Notes: generated by a model from the sequence alone, not told the origin. A stretch of 64,000 bases of DNA from an uncultured Aquimarina sp. (GCA_947496555.1 CANMDH010000030.1:1-64000), one strand, 5' to 3'; positions 52,483 to 61,255 are shown, counted from the stretch's first letter. Numbers and translations are program-made.

Positions 52483-53437
52483 TATAATTATCATTTCTGG
52501 ATTATTAATTTTTTCCTGTTCTAAAACCAAGGAAAAAGTTGATAAAACAGACACTTCTGTAATTGAAGCTGAAACCAAAACTTATTTCAATTCAGAACAT
52601 ATTATAGATGCTGAAGAATTATTATTAATTTCTAATCAGAATAATATAAAAATAATTGATTTTAGAAAGCCTTCAGACTATAAAATAGCACACATTGAAG
52701 GAGCACTTAATATCTACCGAACGGATATAGAAGACACCTCATCCCCTTATAAAGGTATGATGGCCAAAAAAGGACAGATTGAAACCTTATTTGGCAAATT
52801 GGGAATCAAAAATAATGACACGTTGATTGTATATGATGATCGAGGAGAGTGCGATGCAGCACGTCTTTGGTGGGTTTTGAAGAATTATGGTTTTGAGTCT
52901 GTAAAACTACTAAATGGTGGACTAAAAGCATGGAAAAAAGCTGGTGGAGTTGTTAATGCAAATACTGTAGCTGTCACTTCTTCTAAATTCACCTTACCTA
53001 CGGATAGTCCTTTCGACTTATGGATTGGTAAGGAGGAAATCTTAGAGGTCCTTGCTTCAAGTAAAAATATTGTTATTCTGGATACCCGAAATACAGATGA
53101 GTATAGTGGTAAAAGGCAAAAAACAGGAGCTTACAAAGCAGGAAGAATTCCTAACAGTATGCTAATTGATTGGGCAGAAGCCATTGATTACAACAGGACT
53201 CAAAAGTTTAAATCATATGAAGAACTAGAATATCTATATAATAAAATGGGTATATCAAAAAATAACGCTATTATCACCTATTGTCACAGTGGAGTCCGAT
53301 CAGCGCATACCACCTTTGTATTAACCGAGTTATTGGGCTATAAAAATGTAAGGAACTATGATGGTTCTTGGGTAGAATGGAGTTATTTTAAGGAGTTGCC
53401 TTTTGAGCAAGATAGTATCACAGCATTAAAAAAATAG
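52466..53437 (+). CDS. Two-domain rhodanese lipoprotein (sulfurtransferase)
   Basis: The protein has a lipoprotein signal (ISGLLIFSCSKTKEKV) and two rhodanese domains. The first has a degenerate active site (VYDDRGECDAARLWW) and the second carries the catalytic Cys in TYCHSGVRSAHT. It resembles thiosulfate or mercaptopyruvate sulfurtransferases but sits outside the cytoplasm. In this operon it probably moves sulfane sulfur in step with sulfite oxidation. Confidence 0.85.
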   Translation: MSYRISIIIISGLLIFSCSKTKEKVDKTDTSVIEAETKTYFNSEHIIDAEELLLISNQNNIKIIDFRKPSDYKIAHIEGALNIYRTDIEDTSSPYKGMMAKKGQIETLFGKLGIKNNDTLIVYDDRGECDAARLWWVLKNYGFESVKLLNGGLKAWKKAGGVVNANTVAVTSSKFTLPTDSPFDLWIGKEEILEVLASSKNIVILDTRNTDEYSGKRQKTGAYKAGRIPNSMLIDWAEAIDYNRTQKFKSYEELEYLYNKMGISKNNAIITYCHSGVRSAHTTFVLTELLGYKNVRNYDGSWVEWSYFKELPFEQDSITALKK

Positions 53438-53440
53438 AGT

Positions 53441-54313
53441 ATGGAAAAGTATATCGCCGCATTTACAGATGCATTTATGAACAGTGTTCACTGGACATGG
53501 AAATCTATGTTATTTGAAGTCCCTTGGTATACAAACTATTTCTGGGGACTTACTGCAATTTCTTTATTAGTTTGGGGCCTAGAAATTGCTTTCCCCTGGC
53601 GAAAAAATCAATCTGTTTTCAGGAAAGATTTCTGGATGGATGGATGCTATATGTATTTTAACTTTTTCCTTTTTGCTATAGCGGTAAGTGGTTTTTATAG
53701 ACTTCTGGGGTTGGTCTTTGGAGATCTCGGCATCTCTGCAACGACTTTTACAATAATAGATATTTCTAGTTGGCCAATGTGGGTACAATTATCTGTTTTC
53801 TTTATCATCCTTGATTTTGTACAATGGTTTACCCATGTTTTATTGCACAAATACGCATTCTTATGGAGGTTTCATAAAATACATCATTCTGTAAAAGAAA
53901 TGGGATTTGCCGCTCACCTGCGCTACCATTGGATGGAAAATATTTTTTATAAACCCTTAAAAACTCTTGGCGTAATGATATTGGGTGGTTTTGAACCCGA
54001 ACAAGCCTATATCGTTCATTTCTTTGCCATTGCAATTGGCCATCTTAATCACGCTAATATTAAGATCACATGGGGGCCTATGAAGTATATCCTTAATAAT
54101 CCAGTAATGCATTTGTATCATCATTCTTATGTATTGCCAAAAGGTTCTTATGGAGTTAATTTTGGGATTAGTTTAAGCCTTTGGGATTATATTTTTAAAA
54201 CCAATTATATTCCTGAAGATAGTGGCACTATTGAAATTGGTTTTCCTGGGGATGAAAAAATACCTAAAAATTTTCTTAAGCAGATTATGTATGGTTTTGG
54301 AAAACGAAAATAA
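53441..54313 (+). CDS. Sterol desaturase/fatty acid hydroxylase family protein
   Basis: The 290-residue membrane protein has at least four helices and the diiron His boxes HVLLHK, HKIHHS, HLNHAN and HLYHHS. Members hydroxylate or desaturate lipids using O2. Its place in a sulfite oxidation operon, 3 bases after the rhodanese gene, is unexpected. It may modify a membrane lipid, or act on another substrate I cannot name. Confidence 0.85.
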   Translation: MEKYIAAFTDAFMNSVHWTWKSMLFEVPWYTNYFWGLTAISLLVWGLEIAFPWRKNQSVFRKDFWMDGCYMYFNFFLFAIAVSGFYRLLGLVFGDLGISATTFTIIDISSWPMWVQLSVFFIILDFVQWFTHVLLHKYAFLWRFHKIHHSVKEMGFAAHLRYHWMENIFYKPLKTLGVMILGGFEPEQAYIVHFFAIAIGHLNHANIKITWGPMKYILNNPVMHLYHHSYVLPKGSYGVNFGISLSLWDYIFKTNYIPEDSGTIEIGFPGDEKIPKNFLKQIMYGFGKRK

Positions 54314-54324
54314 AAAAATTAAGA

Positions 54325-54367
54325 ACAGGTACCCTAATTATTTAAGTGAAACAACTGGGGTGCCTGT
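54325..54367. terminator. Terminator between convergent genes
   Basis: ACAGGTACCC (54325-54334) pairs with GGGTGCCTGT (54358-54367) with one G-T pair. It separates the sulfite operon from the minus-strand rhodanese gene. Confidence 0.6.
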
Positions 54368-54373
54368 AATTTA

Positions 54374-54739
54374 TTATTTCCAGATTAAATACCCTCCTTT
54401 TAAATCATAGATTTTTGTAAATCCCATTTTTACCAGCTTTCTAGCAGACACCTGACTTCTTCCGCCAGAACGGCAATAGATATATACAGGAAGATCTTTA
54501 TTTAGTTTCTTAAAAGATTCTTCAAATAAATCTTTCTGAAAAAAATCGATATTTATTGCACCATCTATATGTCCATTTTTGAATTCTTTTGGAGTGCGTA
54601 CATCAATAAGTTGCACTTGTTTATTTGTTATTGCCTCTTTAAATGTACTTGGATTCAAAACTTCTATCCTTCCAGAATCTTGAGGCTTTTTTCCGAAAAA
54701 TAACCCTGATAAAAACATCATTATAAAAATACTTTTCAT
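54374..54739 (-). CDS. Single-domain secreted rhodanese
   Basis: The 121-residue protein has a short N-terminal hydrophobic signal or anchor (SIFIMMFLSGLFF) and one rhodanese domain with VQLIDVRTPKEFKNGHIDGAINI and the active-site loop IYCRSGGRS. It can transfer sulfane sulfur in the periplasm. It has its own GTAAC-box promoter. Confidence 0.87.
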   Translation of the reverse strand: MKSIFIMMFLSGLFFGKKPQDSGRIEVLNPSTFKEAITNKQVQLIDVRTPKEFKNGHIDGAINIDFFQKDLFEESFKKLNKDLPVYIYCRSGGRSQVSARKLVKMGFTKIYDLKGGYLIWK

Positions 54740-54817
54740 TCAACTTTTTTAAAAAAGGAAGTAGTATGCTTATGATAAACTACTCCCATCAACAACCAAT
54801 CATAGTGTCCTATGCCA

Positions 54818-54861
54818 CAAAAATATATTTCAATTACCTTAATTGCAGTAACAAAAGTTAC
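54818..54861 (-). promoter_or_regulatory. GTAAC-box promoter of the single rhodanese gene
   Basis: The palindrome GTAACAAAAGTTAC (54848-54861) has a perfect -7 box TATTTTTG on the minus strand (54818-54825), 23 bases from the 12-base core (54849-54860). Confidence 0.75.
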
Positions 54862-54881
54862 ACAGTAAGGTTTATGAATAA

Positions 54882-55058
54882 TTTAACCCGGATTATGCAT
54901 TAGAACTTCGTTATGAAGCTCTAAAATGCAATAAAATATAATGTTTCATCAAATTTAGCATAGCACCGCTACGGTTAATTTGAGAAACATAACAAAGTGA
55001 TCTATTTTGAAGCAGTTTGGAGCTGTAGTAGATTTTCTAATACATAATCCGGGTTAAA
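54882..55058. repeat. MITE-like palindromic element A
   Basis: The 24-base arms (54882-54905, starting TTTAACCCGGATTATG, and 55035-55058) differ at one position. The centre (54958-54978) contains GCATAGC-N3-GCTACGGTTAA. Element B at 60998-61160 has the same centre but different ends. There is no coding capacity. It fills most of the space between the rhodanese promoter and hemN. Confidence 0.72.
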
Positions 55059-55069
55059 GAAGATAGTAA

Positions 55070-56434
55070 TTATACGGTCATTGAGAACAGACTCGTTTCG
55101 GGTTTGTTACGTTGCAAATGAAGGTCAAAAGCCATACAGATATTACGTACAAAAGGTTGGCCCTTTTTTGTTACTTTAATCCCAAAATCTGATATCTCTA
55201 GCAGGGCATCTGATTCCATTTCTCTTAATTGAATCAAAGTTTCCGGTAATGTATCAAAATATAGGTGATTCTGATCCCAATTGGTTTCAAAATGACACAT
55301 CAGATTTAGTATATGCTGCCTTATAATCTCATCTTCTTGATTTAAAATATGCCCGCGATAAACCGGAATAATCCCTTCATTAATTAAATGCTGATATTCC
55401 TCTATTCCTTTTACATTTTGAGCAAAGCCATACCAACTATCGCTAATCGATGAAACTCCCAAGCCAATCATCATTTGTGTTTTTGAAGCGGTATACCCCA
55501 TAAAATTACGATGTAGTGTTTTGTTTTTCATTGATTGATATAGTGAATCAGTCTGTAAGGCAAAATGATCCATCCCTATTTCTACATAACCAACTTCAGA
55601 TAGTAATTTTTTTCCTATCTCATACTGCTTACGTTTTTGTTCGGCTGTTGGTAGATTAGATTCATCAAAACCACGTTGTCCATTCCCTTTTTGCCATGGC
55701 ACATGTGCATAACTGTAAAACGCCAACCGATCAGGAAGCAATTCTTTTGTTTTAAGGATCGTATTGATTACTGCTTCTTCGGTTTGAAAAGGTAATCCAA
55801 AAATAATATCATGACCCACAGAAGTAAACCCTACTTCTCTTGCGGCTTCAGTAATATATTTTACATTTTCAAAAGACTGTATTCGATTAATAGCCTTTTG
55901 TACCGTTTGATTATAGTCCTGTACGCCAAAGCTTACTCTTCTAAACCCTACATCATACAAAGCTTGTAAATGTTCCCGAGTTGTATTGTTTGGATGACCT
56001 TCAAAACTAAGCTCACAGTTTTCTGCCCGTTCTGCCTGCCAGAAAATACCATTGATCAGATATTCTAAATTTGTGGGAGAAAAAAAAGTAGGTGTACCAC
56101 CCCCTAAATGCAGTTCTTTTATTTTTGGTTTGGTTTCAAACAGATTTAAATACAGTTGCCATTCTTTAAATACGGTACGAATGTAAGGCATCTCTAATTC
56201 ATGCCGTTTGGTAATTCTTTTATGACAACCACAAAAGGTGCACATGCTTTCGCAAAATGGTAAATGAATATATAGACTTATCCCTTCTGTATTATTACTT
56301 TCTTCAAATGATTGTTGCACTGATTTTTTCCAATCTTTTAATGAAAAAGTAGTAATATCCCAATACGGAACGGTTGGATAACTTGTATAACGTGGTCCAG
56401 GTATATTGTATTTATTAACTAAGCTTGTAGACAT
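55070..56434 (-). CDS. hemN: Oxygen-independent coproporphyrinogen III oxidase
   Basis: This radical SAM enzyme makes protoporphyrinogen IX for heme without O2. The cluster motif CESMCTFCGC (Cys 61, 65 and 68) and YIHLPFC, HLGGGTPTF and SFGVQDYNQTVQKAINR are typical of true HemN. The length of 454 residues is also normal. It follows a Usp gene by 42 bases and is probably under the same TGAYA box. HemN is a standard target of FNR-type regulators. Confidence 0.93.
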   Translation of the reverse strand: MSTSLVNKYNIPGPRYTSYPTVPYWDITTFSLKDWKKSVQQSFEESNNTEGISLYIHLPFCESMCTFCGCHKRITKRHELEMPYIRTVFKEWQLYLNLFETKPKIKELHLGGGTPTFFSPTNLEYLINGIFWQAERAENCELSFEGHPNNTTREHLQALYDVGFRRVSFGVQDYNQTVQKAINRIQSFENVKYITEAAREVGFTSVGHDIIFGLPFQTEEAVINTILKTKELLPDRLAFYSYAHVPWQKGNGQRGFDESNLPTAEQKRKQYEIGKKLLSEVGYVEIGMDHFALQTDSLYQSMKNKTLHRNFMGYTASKTQMMIGLGVSSISDSWYGFAQNVKGIEEYQHLINEGIIPVYRGHILNQEDEIIRQHILNLMCHFETNWDQNHLYFDTLPETLIQLREMESDALLEISDFGIKVTKKGQPFVRNICMAFDLHLQRNKPETSLFSMTV

Positions 56435-56476
56435 TATGGGTGTTTTTTTGTGAAGTTTAATAGCGTCAAATAAAAA

Positions 56477-57316
56477 TCATTCATGCAATACCAAAAATGG
56501 AACACTGGTGTGATAACTTATCTTCTCTATAGTTGGATGAAACAAAATACGTTGAAAAAAATTAAGATTTTTGGCAATCATGGTGATCATATCAATATCC
56601 CGACTCTCTACAAAACACTGTACAGCCTCTTCGATATTGGGATTAGACAAAAAATGAAAACTATGATCTATTTCCTCTTGCAGATAATCATTTAAAAAAT
56701 CCTTATTCTTTTTTTGTAAATCGGTTAATTCTTGTTCTTTTTTGGCAATATGCAATACTCTAAGAGAGACACTGTTCATTCTAAGAACGTTTGTAATCGT
56801 ATTTAATACCCTACTTTTATAATACATATTATAATCTGTAGGAAATGCAATTTCTCTGGGTTTGATATACTTAGCTTTTTCAGGGATTACCAGGACAGGG
56901 CATTTTACTTTGGTAATCACATCACCGGTATTACTGCCAATAGTTTTCTCTTTAAGACCCGATGCACCTTTGGTACCCATAACAATAAAATCAATATTTT
57001 TTTCGGCTACTTGCTTTCTTATGGCATCAATAAAAAAGATGTATTCGTGAATCTTAAAAAAGCGATGTTTTGTATTAAGAGGTTGTTTTTCGATTTTTTT
57101 TAATAATCGTTGCATTTGTTCTTTATCACTGTGCGCCACTTTTTCGACCACTGTATCCTTTGTATCATAAAAAGACTCTCCTCCTATCATTTCTTCATAA
57201 GTGGATACATGCAAAAAATAAAAATTACATTTTATCTTTTTAAAAAATGATAACGCATATATAACGGCATTCCATGAATTGTCCGAAAAATCCGTGGGAA
57301 TCAGGATGTTCTTCAT
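56477..57316 (-). CDS. Universal stress protein, tandem domain
   Basis: The 279-residue double Usp begins MKNILIPTDFSDNSWNAVIYALSFF and has MGTKGASGLKEKTIGSN. It lies between hemN and the two-component Crp gene and has a TGAYA promoter with a perfect -7 box just downstream of that regulator gene. Confidence 0.9.
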   Translation of the reverse strand: MKNILIPTDFSDNSWNAVIYALSFFKKIKCNFYFLHVSTYEEMIGGESFYDTKDTVVEKVAHSDKEQMQRLLKKIEKQPLNTKHRFFKIHEYIFFIDAIRKQVAEKNIDFIVMGTKGASGLKEKTIGSNTGDVITKVKCPVLVIPEKAKYIKPREIAFPTDYNMYYKSRVLNTITNVLRMNSVSLRVLHIAKKEQELTDLQKKNKDFLNDYLQEEIDHSFHFLSNPNIEEAVQCFVESRDIDMITMIAKNLNFFQRILFHPTIEKISYHTSVPFLVLHE

Positions 57317-57337
57317 CTTTAATACTTTCTAATACAA

Positions 57338-57380
57338 CAAATGTATCAGGATGCGTTGATGAAAAGTATGACAAAAATCA
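57338..57380 (-). promoter_or_regulatory. TGAYA-box promoter of usp-hemN
   Basis: On the minus strand TGATTTTTGTCA (57369-57380) is followed after 23 bases by a perfect TACATTTG (57338-57345). It lies 22 bases after the end of the candidate regulator gene. Confidence 0.75.
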
Positions 57381-57401
57381 GTTTACCCGTAGAATGTTTT
57401 T

Positions 57402-58460
57402 TTATTCGACCAACTGAAGGCCTCCTAAATCTAGAATCTTAATATTGCGGCCTTCAATTTCTATTAGGCCATCTTTTTTGAAACTTGATAGGGTACGAAT
57501 TAAACTTTCGGTAGCAATCCCTGCCACGCTTGCTAAGTCATTTCGAGAAATTTTTATGCTTTCTTCTGGCTTTTTGTTAAGGATTTCGGCAAATTGAAGT
57601 ATTGTTTGGGCTGTTTTTTTGCGTACAGAGCTGTATGCCATTTGTAGCAGTTGTTCTTTTATTTCTGAAAGGTTATCAGTAAGTAATTCCATTACTTCCA
57701 GAGAAATATTCTTACTCTTCTCCAGAATATCTTTCAGATTACTTTTTGATATCCCCGCCAATTCAGAATCTTCAACGGCGGTAGATGATTCTTGATAAGG
57801 AACATTATCCATAAATGAGGTAAACCCAAGAAAATCATCGGCTTTGTATAATGCTGTAATCAATTCTTTGCCATTTTCGTCCATCTTATGGGACTTAATC
57901 ACACCTTTCAGAATTAAATAAACCTTATTAGAGTGCTCACCCTCTTTATAAATTATTTCTCCTTTTTTATATTCAGAAATCTCTCCATGATCATCAAAAA
58001 AATTCTTCAGTTCATGAAGATTTCTAAGCCCATTGTCTTCTTTATGACCTGTTACTTTTTGAGTTTGCTCCTCGAGTAAATTTGCAATGATTTGTGCTTT
58101 GGCCAAACGACTTTCGATAGCACTAAGCAATTCTTCTTCTTCAAAAGGTTTGGTAAGGTAATCATCGGCACCCAAATCCATTCCTCTTCGTATTTCTTTA
58201 TGTTCTGTCTTGGCAGATAAAAATATAAAGGGAATTTGACTTGTATTTTTATCGTAGGACAAAGCCTCAAGAACACCATAACCATCAACCTCGGGCATCA
58301 TAATATCACAAACAATAATGTCGGGTTTTTCTTCTTTTGCTTTGGTTATACCTATTTTTCCGTTAGGAGATGTAATTACTTTATAATCTGAAAGTTCTAA
58401 AAGTTCAGCGGTATTTTCTCTAAGCGCTGTATCATCCTCGATTAATAAAATGGTTTTCAT
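57402..58460 (-). CDS. Response regulator receiver fused to Crp/Fnr module
   Basis: Residues 1-120 are a receiver domain with phospho-acceptor Asp52 and Lys104. Residues 150-270 are a Crp-type sensor barrel, and residues 280-350 a winged helix. The recognition helix ATESLIRTL has Glu318 and Arg322 at the places of FNR Glu209 and Arg213, which fits binding to TGA-type half-sites. The barrel lacks the Cys residues of FNR, so control is probably by phosphorylation from the kinase encoded just upstream (4-base overlap). It is the best candidate for binding the TGAYA boxes. Confidence 0.9.
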   Translation of the reverse strand: MKTILLIEDDTALRENTAELLELSDYKVITSPNGKIGITKAKEEKPDIIVCDIMMPEVDGYGVLEALSYDKNTSQIPFIFLSAKTEHKEIRRGMDLGADDYLTKPFEEEELLSAIESRLAKAQIIANLLEEQTQKVTGHKEDNGLRNLHELKNFFDDHGEISEYKKGEIIYKEGEHSNKVYLILKGVIKSHKMDENGKELITALYKADDFLGFTSFMDNVPYQESSTAVEDSELAGISKSNLKDILEKSKNISLEVMELLTDNLSEIKEQLLQMAYSSVRKKTAQTILQFAEILNKKPEESIKISRNDLASVAGIATESLIRTLSSFKKDGLIEIEGRNIKILDLGGLQLVE

Positions 58461-59695
58461 TGTTTGCCGTGATTAGTAATAACAGGTATTTTAACTATAA
58501 ATGTTGATCCTTGGCCTTCTTTACTTGTAAAAGTAATACTCCCGCCAAGGTTTTCCAAATGACTTTTTACAATGTTTAATCCAATTCCGGTTCCTTGGTC
58601 CAACAAAGCATTTTCTGCCCTAAAATATCGTTTAAAAATAAACTGTTGTTCTTTTTCTGGAATACCAATTCCTTGATCTATGATCTTAAAGGTGAGCATC
58701 TCATTCTCAAAACTTACTTTTAAATCGATTACCGTATTTTCTCCAGAATATTTTACGGCATTATGGATAAGATTAGACAAGACGAGTTCTATGATCTTCT
58801 CGTCAAATTCAACCATATAATCATCAATATCAATGGGATAGTTTATTCGCTGCCCGTCTTTAAGCAACATATTGGCGTTATAAACTACTTCATTAACCAC
58901 TTTACTAAGGGGAAAATGACTAAACTTATAATTTACTTTGCCCGTTTCTAAACGTTCAATAGACAAGAAATCATTAAGGATATTATCCAGGTACTTTACT
59001 TTATTTTTTATAGTATCCAGATGTTTATCTCTCTTGAGTTGCTGTTCTTCTTTGGTGTATTTTCCAATTAATGTTGCAGAGGTAAGAATGCCTCCAAGAG
59101 GCGTTTTAAATTCATGAGAAACCAGCGATAAGAATTTGGTTTTCAACTCATTAAGATCCCTTTCTTTTTTTAAAGACTCTTTCATCTTGGCCTCGGCTTC
59201 CTGTCTAAGTTTTACTTCTTCTTTGAGCTCCTTTATAGTATGATGTAATTCTTCTGTTCGTTCTTCTATTTTATGTTCCAGTTGAGCATTTAACTCCTTG
59301 ATTTTTTGTTCATGTTCTTTACGTTGAGTGATATCGATAATTAATGCCATTACATAATCATTATCATAAATAGTAAAGGGATTAAGGCCTGCTTCAACGG
59401 GGAACTCTGTACCATCTTTTCTTACACCAAAAAGATCTCTGCCTCGACCCATATTTCTTTTTTCACTATGGGCAACAAAACCTTCAAAATGATCTTTATG
59501 ACTGTGATGATATTTTTGTGGTATTAGCACATTCAAGCTTTTTCCTAAAAGTTCTTTAGTATCATATCCAAATATCTCGTCGGCCGATCCATTAGTGGCC
59601 ACGATAATTTGATCTTTATTTACTACTACAATTCCCTCCGAAACTGCTTCAGAAAGAATTCTAAAAACATTACTCTGTTTTTCAAATACCTTCAT
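58457..59695 (-). CDS. PAS-domain sensor histidine kinase
   Basis: The 412-residue protein has an N-terminal PAS domain (about 10-122), a long coiled coil (125-185), a histidine phospho-acceptor domain with LVSHEFKTPLGG (His194) and an ATPase domain with the N, G1 and G2 boxes. No membrane segment is seen, so it is cytoplasmic. The PAS segment IPQKYHHSHKDHF and GRGRDLFGVRKDGTEFP aligns well with the heme PAS of FixL: His66 falls at the heme-ligand position and Arg86 at the O2-sensing Arg. Many non-heme PAS domains also have His here, so heme binding is only possible. Confidence 0.9.
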   Translation of the reverse strand: MKVFEKQSNVFRILSEAVSEGIVVVNKDQIIVATNGSADEIFGYDTKELLGKSLNVLIPQKYHHSHKDHFEGFVAHSEKRNMGRGRDLFGVRKDGTEFPVEAGLNPFTIYDNDYVMALIIDITQRKEHEQKIKELNAQLEHKIEERTEELHHTIKELKEEVKLRQEAEAKMKESLKKERDLNELKTKFLSLVSHEFKTPLGGILTSATLIGKYTKEEQQLKRDKHLDTIKNKVKYLDNILNDFLSIERLETGKVNYKFSHFPLSKVVNEVVYNANMLLKDGQRINYPIDIDDYMVEFDEKIIELVLSNLIHNAVKYSGENTVIDLKVSFENEMLTFKIIDQGIGIPEKEQQFIFKRYFRAENALLDQGTGIGLNIVKSHLENLGGSITFTSKEGQGSTFIVKIPVITNHGKQ

Positions 59696-59843
59696 ACAAG
59701 GATTTTGGTTGTTTATTTTTTCTATTAGGTTGTTTCTGCAAGATATACAATGAATTATAAATATAGAAGATATCTTTCAGACAATTCCTACAAAACTTAT
59801 TAAATCATTGGTTTTCAAAAATACTACAATCAATCATAAAAAC

Positions 59844-59886
59844 TGATATCTATCATTTCTTATTAACACCCCTTTGGATACTTTAA
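59844..59886 (+). promoter_or_regulatory. TGAYA-box promoter of the site-2 protease gene
   Basis: TGATATCTATCA (59844-59855) is followed after 23 bases by TACTTTAA (59879-59886). In the other direction, towards the kinase, a TATTTTTG lies at 20 rather than 23 bases, so control of the kinase gene is uncertain. Confidence 0.65.
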
Positions 59887-59902
59887 CCAAAAATTATGAA
59901 TC

Positions 59903-60994
59903 ATGAAAGGGGTATTAAACTTAGGAAAACTTTTCAATGTTAAAATTGAAATCCATTGGACCTTCATCTTCATCTTATTATGGGTACTATTTTTAGAACT
60001 AAAATCGGGAGGGACATTTCAAAATGCAATGATGAGTATTGTTTTTATAATGCTTCTATTTGCCTGTGTGGTGTTTCATGAGTTTGGACATATACTTACT
60101 GCCCGAAAATTTGGAGTAACCACCAAAAAGATAACATTGTTACCAATAGGAGGTGTTGCCTCTATGGAAACCATACCAGAAAATCCTAAGCAAGAACTTT
60201 TGATTTCGTTGGCAGGCCCTGCTGTAAATATTTTAATTGCTCTGGTGCTATCATTGTTTATAAATACTTCTTTTTTCTTTGACCAGGATCCTGGACAAGT
60301 TGAAGAAGCATTGAGTCATGTAACTCCTCAAAACTTGTTGATTTATCTTTTTTCAGCCAATATAGCCTTAGCCATATTTAATTTTATTCCGGCATTTCCT
60401 ATGGATGGTGGCCGTGTATTAAGAGCTATACTTGCTATGAAAACTGATCGTGTTACTGCCACCAATATTGCTTCTGGCATAGGTCAGTTTATTGCATTGA
60501 TCTTTGTATTTATAGGTATTTTATATAACCCGTTCCTCATAATTATTGCATTATTTATTTTTTTTGGTGCTTATAGCGAAAACAAAATGGTACGACAACT
60601 AGCACTATTGAAAGGTCATAAAGTACACGAAGCTATGCTTACCAACATCTCTGTCCTAAAACCAGATGACACCATTGAAGATGCTATCGAACTTTTACTT
60701 TCTGGGACAGAAAAAAACTTTGTGATCACGCAAAACGCAAAAATAATAGGTGTTCTTTATCATAAAGACATTATTAAAAATTCTAAAAATAGAAATCTAC
60801 CCATACGCGATGTTATGTCAACATCGCACAGGACTATTGAGGTTCGTGCCGATTTAAAAGAAATCTTTAAGTTAATTAATACTGAAAAAAGAGATTTTTT
60901 TGCCGTTACCGATAATGGTTCATTGGCAGGGGCAATTGATCTTAGCAATTTGAGCGAGTTTATGTTAATACAAACCAACTTGATTTCTAGATAA
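59903..60994 (+). CDS. Site-2 protease-like M50 metallopeptidase with CBS pair
   Basis: The 363-residue membrane protein has the zinc motif HEFGH and the second ligand site NFIPAFPMDGGRVLRA among about five helices. It ends in a pair of CBS domains (about 235-355) that usually bind adenine nucleotides. Such proteases cut transmembrane substrates in response to energy state; mycobacterial Rip3, a DosR-regulon member, has the same layout. The start was placed at the ATG at 59903, 16 bases after the -7 box. Confidence 0.88.
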   Translation: MKGVLNLGKLFNVKIEIHWTFIFILLWVLFLELKSGGTFQNAMMSIVFIMLLFACVVFHEFGHILTARKFGVTTKKITLLPIGGVASMETIPENPKQELLISLAGPAVNILIALVLSLFINTSFFFDQDPGQVEEALSHVTPQNLLIYLFSANIALAIFNFIPAFPMDGGRVLRAILAMKTDRVTATNIASGIGQFIALIFVFIGILYNPFLIIIALFIFFGAYSENKMVRQLALLKGHKVHEAMLTNISVLKPDDTIEDAIELLLSGTEKNFVITQNAKIIGVLYHKDIIKNSKNRNLPIRDVMSTSHRTIEVRADLKEIFKLINTEKRDFFAVTDNGSLAGAIDLSNLSEFMLIQTNLISR

Positions 60995-60997
60995 TAC

Positions 60998-61160
60998 TGA
61001 ACTCATCTTGAGTAGAGATTTTCAACCGAAAAATTTGGCTTTTGTGCTGTAATGAAGTTGATTTTTTTCTGCATAGCCATAGCTACGGTTAAAAAAATCA
61101 ATAAAACTAGAGTGCAAAATGTGAATTTTGTAGGTAAAAGCATTACTCAAGATGAGTTCA
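60998..61160. repeat. MITE-like palindromic element B
   Basis: Perfect 17-base arms TGAACTCATCTTGAGTA (60998-61014 and its complement 61144-61160) enclose a centre (61071-61092) with GCATAGC-N4-GCTACGGTTAA. Element A at 54882-55058 shares this centre. It starts 3 bases after the stop codon of the protease gene and may also serve as its terminator. Confidence 0.72.
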
Positions 61161-61255
61161 CTATTATTTTATACTTATACAACTGATTTATATCATAAAA
61201 AACTTCGTTATGGGTTGTTAAATTTATACTGATGAATCTATAAATCTTAAATAAC

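Noticed and set aside
59811-59855. Autoregulation of the kinase/regulator operon by the 59844 site
   Set aside because: A TATTTTTG box exists towards the kinase but at 20 rather than 23 bases, breaking the rule kept by all the others.
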